A stretch of DNA of 64,000 nucleotides. It comes from Hypholoma sublateritium FD-334 SS-4. Its lineage: Eukaryota; Basidiomycota; Agaricomycetes; Agaricales; Strophariaceae. Shown in pieces: positions 44,302 to 57,877 of the stretch; positions within the stretch are counted from its first letter, which is position 1; each line of letters starts with the position of its first letter. The position numbers and the translations under genes were made by a program. Below the pieces are notes generated by a model, which had not been told where the DNA came from, made no database searches, and saw only the letters and a program-made list of their open reading frames with translations. The stretch covers positions 1-64,000 of the forward strand of contig KN817632.1 of assembly GCA_000827495.1 (NCBI GenBank), in the 5' to 3' direction.

Positions 44302-45749
44302 ATGTCCGCAGAAGCTTCTGGGTCCGTGCCCATTGACAATGGCAAGAAGCCGATGACCATAATCACCATCGGGATGGCTGGCGCCGGGAAATCGACCTTT
44401 GTGCAGCGTCTGAACTCGCATCTGCACGCGCTGGACCCGCCGTCGCCGCCGTATATCGTCAACCTCGACCCGGCGGTTACATACACGCCATATGAGCCCA
44501 ACATCGACATCCGAGACACGGTCAACTACCAGGAGGTCATGAAGCAGTTCGTATCGTGCCTTACGTGATTTGTGCCCCAATTCAACGGCGCCGCAAAGGT
44601 ACAATCTAGGCCCGAACGGCGGCATCCTGACCGCGCTCAACCTCTTCACAACAAAGTTCGATCAAGTGCTCACTCTCATTGAACAGCGGGCGGACAGTGT
44701 TGAGTAATCATCCGTGTTTGTGTGCATGGATAAATGGAATGGCTGACGTTCGCTGCAGCTATGTTGTCCTCGATACACCGGGGCAGATTGAGATCTTCAC
44801 CTGGTCGGCGTCTGGAGCAATCATTACAGATGCGGTCGCGTCATCTCTACCGACTGTCGTCGCGTACATCATCGATACCCCTCGGACGACAGCGCCTGCG
44901 ACGTTCATGTCTAACATGCTCTATGCGTGCAGCATCCTATACAAGACCAAACTGCCTTTCATCCTGGTGTTCAACAAAACGGACGTGCAGCCACACGATT
45001 TTGCCCTCGAGTGGATGTCCGACTTTGAAGAGTTCCAGGCGGCGCTCGCGACGCATGAGGGTGCGCGCGACGCCGAGGGCGAGCCGACGTACATGAACAG
45101 CCTGATGAACAGCATGAGCCTCGTGTTGGACGAGTTCTATAAAAACCTCAAAGTACGTTGGCCATGCAGTTTCTTTGAAATATACTCACGGAAACGGTGC
45201 AGGCGGTCGGCGTGTCAAGTGTCACCGGCGACGGATTCAAAGAGTTCCTAGAGGCTGTTGAGGGATCGCGCGAGGAGTACGAAAAGTGAGTGCGTTCGGG
45301 TCCGGGGCCATGCAGCGCTCACGCCACTGGCGTATACAGGGACTACCTTCCCGAGCTGCAGCGTGCCCGAACGCAGCGGGAAAAGACGCTCGCGCGTGCG
45401 CAGGAACAGGCGAAAGCAGATTCGATGGCGCGTGTCATGAGCGATCTGGCGATCGACCGCGAGCGGAACCCGGCAGGCGCGCTTGCTGACCACTGGGACC
45501 CTGAAGAGGAGTTCGCAGACGACGACGAAGACACGGAGATCAACATCATCGACCGATGTACGTACGAGTTGCTTGATGTATTTGCGTCCCCGCTGATCGT
45601 ACCGGTTGTTCAGCGGAGGAGAGGGGCCCTGGCGAGTTCGTCGATGTGACGCGCGCGCAGCGGCACGAGCGAGAGCATATCAACTGGCCGAGGTATGTAT
45701 TACACCCATCCGCGCAGGCTTTAGCTGACTCGTCTGCAGGCCGGGCTAA
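44302..45749 (+). CDS. NPA3: GPN-loop GTPase 1 (Npa3/XAB1 family)
   Basis: Seven exons sum to 1134 nt (377 residues): 44302-44546, 44599-44703, 44759-45152, 45203-45285, 45340-45557, 45614-45692, 45740-45749. Motifs: GMAGAGKST (P loop), [19 protein letters not shown], the family-defining GPNGG loop, LDTPGQIE (G3), FNKTDV (G4) and SSVTGDG (G5 region). A charged coiled-coil tail follows ([20 protein letters not shown]), then an acidic end. GPN1 is a cytoplasmic/nuclear GTPase that works with GPN2/GPN3 in assembly and nuclear import of RNA polymerase II. The length is close to yeast Npa3. Intron 1 uses an unusual GTTCGT donor, and the last exon is only 10 nt. Confidence 0.95.
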
Positions 45750-46068
45750 TGCGAGTAATAATCAAAAGTAATACACCACTATTGTAATGTACCGAATACA
45801 TTTCATTCCGGTACCCTTGATGCTTCTTCGTGCCCGCGATCTAGCGCCGTGCGTGCGGCCCTGGTCAACGCGCCAGCGCTCCACCAAACTGCCGTAGCTA
45901 CATCATGGTGGAAGTTTACATTGGGTTACGCTCAACAGACGACGTCGGCACACGCCCAACGGAACTATCTTATCGCGCATGCTTTTGTCGCCAGATTTCT
46001 ACGGGCGACCATGTATTTTTACGCATGACGATCCGGAATGCGCGCGAGGCTGAAACAAGTCGGAATCT

Positions 46069-47370
46069 ATGGCCAAGAAGAAGCATGCTTCAGTATTGTC
46101 GATTCTACAGGAGCTTCAAGGTGCGCCAACGTCATTCTTCATCGTTCTCTCGGGTGCGGCCGCAGATACAAGTGGTAAACTGGTGTTGTGCGGCTGGGAT
46201 CCAAGCAAGCAGCTCAAGCACTCGGCGGTGGCTACAATTCACGATTATTACCGCACTTGGCACATAAAGGGACGCCCATATCCAGACTTAGTTACGAGAC
46301 GTTGGGGAAGCTATTTTCGGGGTCGTGGTTTACAGCAGGTGCGTACATGCAAGGAATGAATGAAAGATGCAGTATGTCTATATCTGATATCTCCTCACGT
46401 TGGTACATTTATTAATATCCTACCTTACAGCTCAGACAAGGTATCCCTCCATTTTTGGCCTTGGCGCGAGAGATATGGATGGTCGCAGCGTGCGGTATAC
46501 TTTATAATCTGGAGCTTGAGTACATCGGTCGCAGTGAATTCGCAAAAGATGACGCATCTAGAATTCAAGGTGCACATTTATACTCCATCTTAGCAAATAG
46601 CTATTGACGACGACGTACTGTTGATCGTGATTAGCCACGGCATACTACATCTTGCATCACAAGTAATTGCCAGCTGGGATCGGCCTCGGCACTGTCCAGG
46701 CTTAACCGAACAAACTTGTACAATAATGATTGAGTAATCGGAACGCGATTACACAAGGCTAGAAAACCATGGCGTTGAAGATCCGAGTCCGAATTTAGTG
46801 ATCATCGAATGCCTACCTTGCACTGGGATATAAATCGCTCCTCGATGTCCGCGGTTGGGACTGGGCTTTCATGCCTGGTTACGAAGACGTGTACTATTTG
46901 GTGTCGATGCTACGCGGTCGTGGTCTGTTTGTAAATCGTCAAGAATTCAAGCGTATGTAAACCTAATACCTCATTGATTGGCGCATACACTTATCAATGG
47001 CACCTCACTGCAGGACGCACATTGCAGATAAAACTTTCCATTTTGTTACAATTTCCTGGGGATTCGCCGAACGCACCGAGCGTGAAATTCAAATATCGAT
47101 AAGTATGACGCACTAAAGGCTGGATACATTTACCTCTGGAGTCTAAGGTGCGTCATCTATATGGCCCGTGCTAGCAAACACGCTGCTGACTTGGTCGCTT
47201 GACCCATTTCGCTGTTAACGTTTAAGTGCGCATAAGTAGCTGCGGTATGCATCTCGCATGGATACCGTGCGGTGTTATGGTTGCCGCCGTGCCATCTGGG
47301 CCGCAGCTGGAAAACGCATATCGGAGGTGCATAATGCACTAAAGGGCCACCCAGAACTCGCAGATAGTTC
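46069..47370 (+). other. Weak candidate gene or remnant of unknown identity
   Basis: Protein-like stretches occur on the plus strand: MAKKKHASVLSILQELQ, then LALAREIWMVAACGILYN with LEYIGRSEFAKDDAS, then VRGWDWAFMPGYEDVYYLV with SMLRGRGLFVNRQEF, and finally MDTVRCYGCRRAIW, ending at a stop near 47370. Candidate GT-AG introns lie between them, but I could not fix one reading frame across all. No domain is recognised. It may be an expressed gene, or the remains of one. Confidence 0.3.
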
Positions 47371-48421
47371 TTGAAGTTGCAGGTTCATCAACTGGATGTC
47401 CGTCCAGTCGAGATCCGATTTAACTTTTACTATGATTAATTACTGTGTACCTCTTGATGGACGGCTATTAGGTTGGCCTTTTATTGTGGCCTTTCAATAC
47501 TGAAAATTTGAGGACTTTTGTGTGCACATTGTGTGCACAAGGCCGATCTACTTTCTTGTCGACATTCGATCGATCAACGGCATAGCAGTCTGTTTACGGG
47601 AGATTTAGATGTTCCTTCAAAAATTGTGGCTTGGTAGCCCGCTGATCTGGAGTGACTGAATTGAAATTTAGATGAATCTAAATCCAATACGCATGAGCGC
47701 CCCACGCTTTTCCCAGTACATTTTAACCGTATTTCCCTCAGAGGTGCCAACGTGGAACAATAATAGCAATGGAAAAGTAAAGCACCGGAGGGCTTTACAG
47801 GGAAAGCAGACATGTTTATAGTTTTTGTTGCGTCATTGTGCATGCTGCCATCTCGTGTTTAAGGCACTTGTCGGCCACTGATGCACAGCGTTGCCAGCAT
47901 TGACAGGGGCCGTCAGGCTAGGAGCAACCGAATGATAAATGTTACCTTTCTCCATTTTCTGTGAGAAGAGATTGGCGAGAATGGACTTTGGGGTGTGAAA
48001 AGTTGGCGTAAAGGCAGGCCCTGGCGAGGCTTTTTGTGGGCGCTGGCGCTATTTCGCAGCAAAGTAGAGAGAACCTGGGCGGGGTAATGGAGAATTATTG
48101 TGATCAGTAGGGATATTAATGATCATTTCCGGTTATCTATTGTGCACATTCAAATATTCATGCCTGACAAGGTCGGCATGTGGCTGTGCCGAGCCACGCT
48201 TTTTGGCGTTGAAACGCAATTTGTTTCTTGCCGCAATCCAAGTATAAGTACCAGCGCCAGCACTCGAATACATCGATTATTACGTGATATCACCCTAGCT
48301 GCCGCCCATAAAACGAGCCCAGTCTGTCTACAAAGTCCCCGGTTACGCCCACTGCCACTGATCTTCTTCGCAAAAAGCTCATCATCGCCACCTTTGATCG
48401 TCCGACACCCAGCCTTAAACA
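47371..48421. other. CDK1 upstream region, no gene seen
   Basis: Only short frames. The 48100-48471 plus-strand frame has no recognisable product and overlaps the CDK1 start region. Confidence 0.4.
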
Positions 48422-50187
<1,766 letters not shown>

Positions 50188-51292
50188 ACCTCCACCCGCT
50201 TTCGTCTGTATATCAGTATTGCGTCCCATCACGCCGAACGCAGTAACCAGCTTTATTCAGGTGGATATATGCGCGATTCTTTCTTTGCGCCCGTACATAC
50301 ACGCACGCCAGCACGCCCGTCCGTTCTTATTCCCACTGCCCTCCTTGTGCGCGTCACCAGGCGCGGCCCTAAATACCGATCGTCCATCATTCCATGTTTC
50401 CTTGCATCTGGGCTCTGGTCCTCTTCCTTTTCGTCTCTTACATCGTACGCCTTACATGTCACTCTCTCAACTCATGCGGTCAATTTGCAATGAAATTCTT
50501 TATCCCTCGCATGCTATTCTATAATGAAACACCGCTTTCGAATCTGCGCGTGCCCTTTGCTTCTCGCCATCATTTGGGCACTGGCTCTGTGGCCGTGTGC
50601 AGGCGCGTCGCTAACTCGGTCGCTTACTTTGTGCACTTGTACTCCCAGCCGACGAACGCCGTTCACATCTCAGCAGATCTCAGCTTTCCCCAGCCCGCGC
50701 ATTGGTCGCCTATAAGCAATGACAAACTACTTCTATCAAGGCTTAGGTCTCAGACTCCATGCGAAGGACCGGGAGACTTTGACTTTAGGAGTTGCTCGTC
50801 GGCGGTGCACTGGCGCCACAGTCCGTAATTGCGCGGTGTTACGCCCTGGAACTAGATATGTACTTAATTTCCGCTCAAGCGCTCATAATCATAATTCAAT
50901 TTCGCGAAACTTTATTTCAAATGCGGCCCAGCTTCTCTGGCCTCGAGGTGATAAATTGGCGGATGGATAATAATCCGGGTGGAGCGGATACGCGGGGCAG
51001 TATGCGCACATGCAGCTTGCTAAAGTAATACAGGTGGTGGTACAGATTAAGGAGTCTTGGTGAGAGTGCGCGATACGGTAGAGAGCATGGATGCGTGAGT
51101 GGGAATGAGTGGGCAGTGCGCCGGTCGTGTTACTTAATTGAGGTGGTTGATTGGATGGTGTATCGCCCGCTCGTCTGCGATCGACAAGGCCTGCTTGTGC
51201 GTATGGACGGGTCGTTAGTGTCGATGAGGCGTGCGTGCGTCTATGCATTTGAATTTGAATAAATAAATCGGGTTACTTCAACTATTTCGGCC
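50188..51292. other. Convergent 3' flanks of CDK1 and the DUF6533-like gene
   Basis: No gene seen. Plus-strand frames at 50138-50970 begin in the CDK1 last exon or its 3' flank and have no splice or domain support. Confidence 0.45.
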
Positions 51293-53089
51293 CTAGGCGT
51301 TGATGGGTGATGGGGGATTGGTGTTATACATGGGCCGACTGGCGGCGGCGCGATGGTGCAAAATGCCGGAGTCGAGCGACGCGAGGTACATCGGCGGCGG
51401 CAGCGTGTCGGGCGCGCTCGCGGCGGTGACGCCGTTCTTACGCAGGTCGAGGATCAGGCGCGAGACGGTCACGGTCGTCGCCGCCCAGATGACGCTGTGC
51501 ATGAAGAATAAAAAGACAGTGCGATCAGCGATAGGATCCTTCGGCGGGGTATTATGCAGATGGCGCGCGTGATGGAGAGGCACGTACCAGAGACCGAGGA
51601 AGACGTAGTGCAGCTGAAAAGGAGGTAATCAGCATCTGTATCAGTCTTGATACAAGAAGGCGCGGGCCACTTACAGGTCCAAACAGTGTCGTGCCGAGGT
51701 TAATCAGGCGCATAACTGCGGGGCATCAGCGTAATAGATAGATGGGGGGAAGGAGAGATGCGAGGTTGATCGTGTTTGGGATGAAGTTGGGTCAGCAGGG
51801 CCATGATAGTTGAGGCGGACGGCACTTACGGAACAGAGTCTAATTTGATAGATAGATGGGCCTTAGTATGAGCCGTTGGCGGAAAAAAATAGGGATCGAC
51901 GCACGAGGAGGTAGCCAAAGCGCTCTGTGGAAAGCGAGCGCCATATGTGGTTTTTGGTGCGTGGGTGCGCAGTCGTGGCCTTCCAGCCGACGGCGAGTAG
52001 GGAGACCGCATCCAGGATAGCCTAATATGTGATAGACATGTTACACATGTGAAATAAATGAGGGTTTGAAGCAGTAACGTACGGGAGGTAGATACAGGGC
52101 CCCTAATATGCTTCGCTTTTGTAATGCACACATTTTGTAGAAGGGGTCAAACGACAAAGATGCTACCAATGCCAGTAGGATGGTTAACATATTGATTGAA
52201 AACCGAGTGTAAAGAGACGTACGAGTAACCCCACATAGTACGACGATCGCGCAAGCGATGACACCTGCTTGAGCTGAGACGAACAACACCAGAGTGTATG
52301 CTATTACTGTCGTGTTTCGCTTGCAAAGAACCCACAGGCGGAGCAGGACAAAAACTTTTCGTAGCAAGATGAGAAATCTGGTTTAGACTCGGGAAGAATG
52401 GTTGGTGATTACTCACAGTTCCCGATAGCCATGCAAAAGATCCCTAAGCATACCTTGAGGGATGAATGGAATCAGAATATGTTTGTTCAGCCTTAGCATC
52501 ATGAGGCTCACCGCAAGATTAAACCATATCTGACAACTAGGTAGGTGTCAAGACGAAGGCGAGCATCTGAGTTAGAAAGGGAACAACATACAACTATGAT
52601 CATATGCAAATCTCCCCGTTAGTACGATGCTGGATATAAAAGGAGGGACTTACCATATCAGCGTTGTCGTCCTTCCAGACGGAGCCCGTTAACTCTGATC
52701 CACGAAAAAAGGTAAAATCTCAGTAGCGGTGAAATAGATCGTCACGAACTTACGATAGAGATGTACGATGAGTGCGGCCGGAACTAGGTAGCGAACGAGC
52801 AGGAAAAGAAATTTGGGAAAACTATGTTTCGCATTCCAAATATATTGGACCTCATCGGCGAAAGTTAGGAGGTGGTCGTAGAAAAGAAACTGTGTTGTCA
52901 TGGTCAGAAGGGTCATCAGTGTCGAATTTGCTCAATCACGGTGATGTGCTTACCACCAACCCGCCAACTGAAAAGATAATGAGCTACGATAGCACGGGTA
53001 GCTCCTCTTAGATGCTGCTTAAACTACGTACCACCGATATACGCGCACGTCGTAGCGTGTTGGCGGAAGAATGTGTCCTCGCTTTCCAT
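51293..53089 (-). CDS. DUF6533-like seven-helix membrane protein
   Basis: The start is at 53089 (MESEDTFFRQHATTCAYIG). After small exons comes FLFYDHLLTFADEVQYIW, the DUF6533 signature (Y-D-H-x-x-T-F-x-x-E-V-x-x-I-W), then FLFLLVRYLVPAALIVHLY. Further hydrophobic segments lie on later exons: TTVIAYTLVLFVSAQAGVIA, MLTILLALVASL, AILDAVSLLAVGW and TVFLFFMHSVIWAATTVTVS. The tail is cytosolic-like with PPPMYLASLDSG and the stop is at 51293-51295. Exon borders in the middle (51600-52700) are only approximate. Such proteins are abundant in agaricomycetes; they have a receptor-like layout but no known ligand or function. Confidence 0.75.
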
Positions 53090-54898
53090 CGTGCTTGAGG
53101 AGGTAGATGGGCCTCAGCGACCATGGACGAGGCGCGTGCAATAGGATGGCAACCTCAACTTCGGATATATAGGCACTTGAAAGATGAAACGTGACAGCAT
53201 GGGTGGCCTTTGATAAACCCGCTGGGTGGCGAGCCGGCGAGTCATGAGAGCGCCAATTTTTAGGGCACAAGACTTCCCTGTAGCCTGTTGACCGGGTTGC
53301 TCGCCGTCTCAGTGAGCTTGATAGGATCACAGATAGGTGTAGATATCCGCTACGCATCTGAGCAAGTCCTAGTAAAAGAGATCTATATTCTGTAAATCCT
53401 CGAGTTGAGTTCGGCGCAAGCTCTGTCTCCGAGTCATAGCCGCAAAGTCGTGGCAGACCGTGCATGCTGGCATAATTCTCATTTTATGTGCGAAAATCTG
53501 TCATGCCTCGTTGTGAGAAGGAAGTTTATGCGAAGCACCTATCGCAAATTGCATGATGGCGACCATCTCTGGGCTTCACAAATCTTCACAGCATCTGGGC
53601 ATGCACGGAGGACACGTTGAGTCATCGTGGTGTGCCAAAGAGGTCCAGAGCTTCCTTTTTGAACAAATCTCGGATCACGGCGGATTCACACCGGATCACG
53701 TTACCTTCGGCCAACCCTAACCATATGGCAGGCTTTCGTTTCCAACACGAACCGCCACTGCCCAACTTGGCTCTGCACTTGCTCTTCCCTTTCTCAAGAC
53801 CGTGGAACGGCGGAAACTCCTCGAACGACTATCCGGCGGGCTGCTTGACATCTCCTCGGATACCTGCCTTAGTACAATCCAACCCTGTCTCTACCCAACT
53901 CGGCGAAATCTCAGTCAAATGGTTCTTGTCTCTCCATCCACTAGAAGAAGAAAACAAGCGGCAAGTGGCACTCAAAGCGCTGGTTGTCTGTCGTTAAGTA
54001 GTCCGACTTGGAAGTACTTGGAGGTCTTCTTTGTATTTGCTTATCCTTTTGAACTTTTTTTATCTTTCAAGCGCTACTAAATAGGTCTTCTGCGTGCTCT
54101 GCAAGGAGCGGCCATTAGGTGGGTCAAGTTCAAGTTAGACTACGGCTTATGTGTCAATCTAAACGTTCTAACAGGTTCTGTTGGAGCTTGGCCGCATTTG
54201 TTCCAGTGAATCAACATCATGTCTAATTGCGTCGTTTGACTCGTTGGGCTGAATCCTGAAGCTGAAAAACAGATAAGACGATATCCATCTTTTCATATCA
54301 TGATCATCGTGTGATGATTGCATGTTCATCGGAGCCTCAAACCACACATAGCGCACGGACACATTGTCCCAAAAATGGCCTCCTCAGATCCAGAGTTGGG
54401 CTGCGCACAGGACAACAGTCATTGATCTCTTTCATCCACGACAACAGCTTGCTTGAATTTCCCCGCTTTGGCCATGAATGCGCTTGCGATGCTCGGAATA
54501 CAAAAAAACGCCTTTTCCACGAGGCAGAGACCTACTGCATTTGGCCCAAAATGCAACACGTCAAGCGGTTACTCCTTCCTATTCTATATCAGGATCAATG
54601 TAATATGTGCGGTCTCACGGCCTGGTATTTTTATCAAGCAACAATTACTCATGGCCCAGATTTGGTTCATTGTTGCGGAGCAAATGTTGACTTCCATCTT
54701 CCACGGCCTTCTATGGCATCACCATCTGACACGCCAAAAACGATCGATTGTTTGTCGGTGCCACTGTTGGCTTTTGGGGCATGCCTTACTTGGATGGGCG
54801 CCTTGCGGGGCAAGTATAAATATGATCGATGTCTTTGTGTGCCGATCTGCATAGAACCCCAGCTCAACATACGCCTCCCGCCCTCTTCGTCTTTCACA
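53090..54898. other. Intergenic, no convincing gene
   Basis: Several open frames of 70-230 codons occur, including plus-strand 54311-54997 and 54453-54854. They overlap in different phases, lack splice sites and have no recognisable domains. The end of 54311-54997 coincides with the start of the next gene in the same frame, so a longer N-terminus for that gene cannot be excluded. Confidence 0.4.
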
Positions 54899-55621
54899 AT
54901 GGCCTTCGGTATTAATATCCAGCTTATTCCTTTAACACCTGATGGGCGCTCTCGGACGGAACCTCCCCCTGACCCAGAGAGCAATAAGCTGAAGTGAGTG
55001 GCCGTCTTAATTTTTAAAGCATGGCCAAAGAATTTTTTGCTGATCGCTTACTGGTCTTTTTTTAGACACATCAACTTAGAGGCGTACAAGCGCGAGCTCA
55101 TCGCTCTGCGCGAACGGGACATGGCCATCACCTCACCTACGCAGCCCGAGTATTTTGCGCGGTCCCGGCGGCCCACCGTACAAATTGCATCTCCACAGCC
55201 ATGGCCGGCCTACAACGACCTCGATTACGACCTTGCTATGTTGGAGCAATCTTTCCCGGAGTTCAACCAATATCTCTTCATGTCACCCACCGACACCGAG
55301 CTCGACACATGCTATTACCACGATGAAGCGCTCATCAGCGAGGTCAACGAGCTTGTCGACGTGATATATCCCAATGGCCTACCGAGCGACTTCGACTCGT
55401 GGGAGGTTTATCGCCAACATCCGGATCCCTGTGTGCCAGAGATCGCCGAGGATGGGGAGGATGCGATGTGCGTCGACGACGATGAAATTTCGCGGACACT
55501 GGCTGAATTCGACCGCATGTTCTGTGGTACTGCCACTCCGCCGTTGGAAGACGAAGAAGCTGAAGAGGGTGCCTCTTCGCCAAGTCCTGCTACCACTGCT
55601 GCCTCGCCCATCGAACCCTAA
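54899..55621 (+). CDS. Hypothetical acidic protein
   Basis: There are two exons: 54899 to the gtgagt donor near 54994, then from the ttttttag acceptor near 55066 to the stop at 55619-55621. The joined frame reads MAFGINIQLIPLTPDG ... SNKLKHINLEAYKRELIALR. Then comes a region rich in acidic and aromatic residues (YNDLDYDLAMLEQSFPEF, TELDTCYYHDEAL, NELVDVIYPNGLP), a stretch EDGEDAMCVDDDEISRTL, and an acidic Ser/Pro end. About 217 residues. No signal peptide, membrane helix or known domain. Codon choice and the clean intron argue for a real gene; the function is unknown. Confidence 0.6.
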
Positions 55622-56950
55622 AATCAGCTAGTTTCGTTCCAAGACTTCCACGGGAAAACCACCGCGGACGCTGCTTCCATTTTGACTTTTTTGCATTGTA
55701 GATAAGATATCGCTTCCCCACATTTACGCCCACTAGGCGCGCATCTGTACCATCACCATCACTGAACCTCGCAATGTACCATCACCCATCAGCGCATCAG
55801 CACAGCATCGTAGCATCCACATACATATCTGTTGTATTCCGTCTTACATATGGAGCGCTTTGAGGCGCATTGTCTTATCTACTTTATGTAACGAGTACCG
55901 GCATATGCAGTCGCCTTGTCGTCAATCTATTTTACTATTTGCGTTACACTTTCTATCAATTGAGTTGTCAAATGTTGAACGTTGACCCTACGCTACTATG
56001 TATGTCATACAAATACAAAAGCTTGACAGAAGCTCTGCATATCATCAATTGCATCCGAAGGAAGGTGTCAAGGTGTATTTTCAAATTTTGGTCATGTGGA
56101 CCATAGGATACTTGTCTCCATTTTCTGGTTTAGTTTGGCCGAGTATCATTATTCGTAGGCGTTCTGAGCGGTCCATAACGCGCAGTGTGCGTTGACTCGC
56201 ACCTGCTGTGATTCTCGTAACCAACGCCGAGGGCGGATTCCGGAACCGCTGCGAGTTGGCTGCGAGCTAGCTTGGTCCTCGCAGAGTTGTTCGGAGCCGC
56301 CTCATGCAGTTATGCAGACTCACCGCCGCATGGCCCGTGCGATCGGTGTGCTTCGCAGCTGCCTGCGGAATTCACCCCAATTTTTTGTCAGCTTTCAATT
56401 CTGAAGCCCGAATTCAACCTCTCCGTGACATTCTCTGGGACAACGCTATGTCTGCGTTCTGCGCTGCGATAATTCCTTGGACCACATGCGAGATCATCGA
56501 GCTGCTGTTCCATTTCTGCGCTATGGCCATGAGAATGTCGGTCTTGTTGCCTCGGAATCGGTATAGGAAAAGTATGCCCCGGCCCCTGCCATCTCGTGGC
56601 GTCGCTTCAGTCTCCGAGATGGAGTTGCGGACCACGTCTTTGGCAACAAACGTATGACCTGGACTTCACTGCGCATGCCGGGCATTACAGACCTGGATTC
56701 TTGGACGCCAGCGGATCCTTGTCGCGCCCAACGCCAACCTTGACGTCCTACCTGCGCAAGCCTAAAAATGTAATCTTTCTTATGACTTTCTGGCGGTGTC
56801 TGACAGGATATCACTCCGCAGATTGCGGTTTCGAGTCTCCGTACGCCTGCGCACAAGATCAGACGAGCTGGGAAATAACACATTTATTCAGAGACGCTAA
56901 AATCTGAACAAAAACCAGAGAATACTCGCTGCCTACGGCCGTCGACAACC
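55622..56950. other. Intergenic, no convincing gene
   Basis: Small overlapping frames only. I see no repeat structure or RNA gene. Confidence 0.35.
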
Positions 56951-57877
56951 ATGTACTTTCTGTGCGCGCAAATCGTTGTATCTCTGACCCTTCTATCCGG
57001 GAGAGTTTGTCTCGCCCAGGACACATCTAGCAATGTGGCATCGGCGCTGGGATTCTTTCCTGCGTCGCAAAGGTTTTATTCTTCAGGCTTTGTAAGCCCC
57101 ACCCCGCCCACCATCCAGTCAGAGTTCCGGGCGAATTACATGCAGGTTCGCGTGAGCACACTGGCTTTCTGACAGAGCTGATTAAATCAATGTCTGCAGC
57201 ACAAGTTCGACGCCAACATCAGTGACCATATCGTCAGCGGTTTCGTGAGTCACCAGCACTACACCAAGACGCGCGGACACTCACTTTCTTCCTCCGGCTC
57301 ACCGGCTAGATATACGTGAGCCCCAGCCAGAAGAAGGTGCGCGCGGACGGCGCGGGCGACGGTTTCCTGGAGGCCAGCATCTTCGACTTCGCGAATACGA
57401 CCGCTAACGGTACCCTCGTCGCCAACTCCATCGTGTCGTTCGCCAGCGGCGTGACTACGCCGACGTGTTCATCCTTTTTGTGCGTGTTCCAGATCGTGAC
57501 GCTGGCGTATTGGGCGCCCTGCTGAGCCGCCGGATCCACAGCGTCGCCCCGTTCGTCGAGGTCTTCCCAGACGACTTCCTCGCGCAGAGCAATGCTGTCT
57601 TCGCGGGGATCCAGCTCGACGAGCTGTACGGCGAGGTCAGCGCGTGGACATTCTCGGTGCGTAATCGGCCGTCGCGTCATGCGCGGGGTCGGCACTCACG
57701 TTTTGCGTACAGCAAGGCAGCAGCTTGCAGGTGACGTTCTTCCTGGACTCGAACGACACCTTCGTCAGGTACGACTTCGCCGCGTCGGACAGCCTGCGCA
57801 CCTTCGCCACGACCCGCTTCTTCAACATCATACCTGGGCCCGTCAATGGTACCGTTTTCGAGACCTCGTGCACTTGA
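56951..57877 (+). CDS. Secreted hypothetical protein, probable frameshift
   Basis: The product opens with a clear signal peptide (MYFLCAQIVVSLTLLSG, then RVCLAQ). Exons give FRANYMQ / HKFDANISDHIVSGF / IYVSPSQKKVRADGAGDGF, then LEASIFDFANTTANGTLV. The frame must move by one base near 57460, from GVTTP-TCSS to GVTTP-DVFILFV. It continues SVAPFVEVFPDDFLAQSN, AVFAGIQLDELYGEVSAW, and after an intron FFLDSNDTFVRYDF to FFNIIPGPVNGTVFETSC and a stop at 57875-57877. It resembles a group of basidiomycete secreted proteins of unknown function. The shift is either a sequencing error or an inactivating mutation. N-glycosylation sites (NTT, NGT, NDT) fit secretion. Confidence 0.6.

Noticed and set aside
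43735..44568. 277-codon plus-strand frame
   Set aside because: Its first half is antisense to SRA exons; only the part from 44302 belongs to GPN1.
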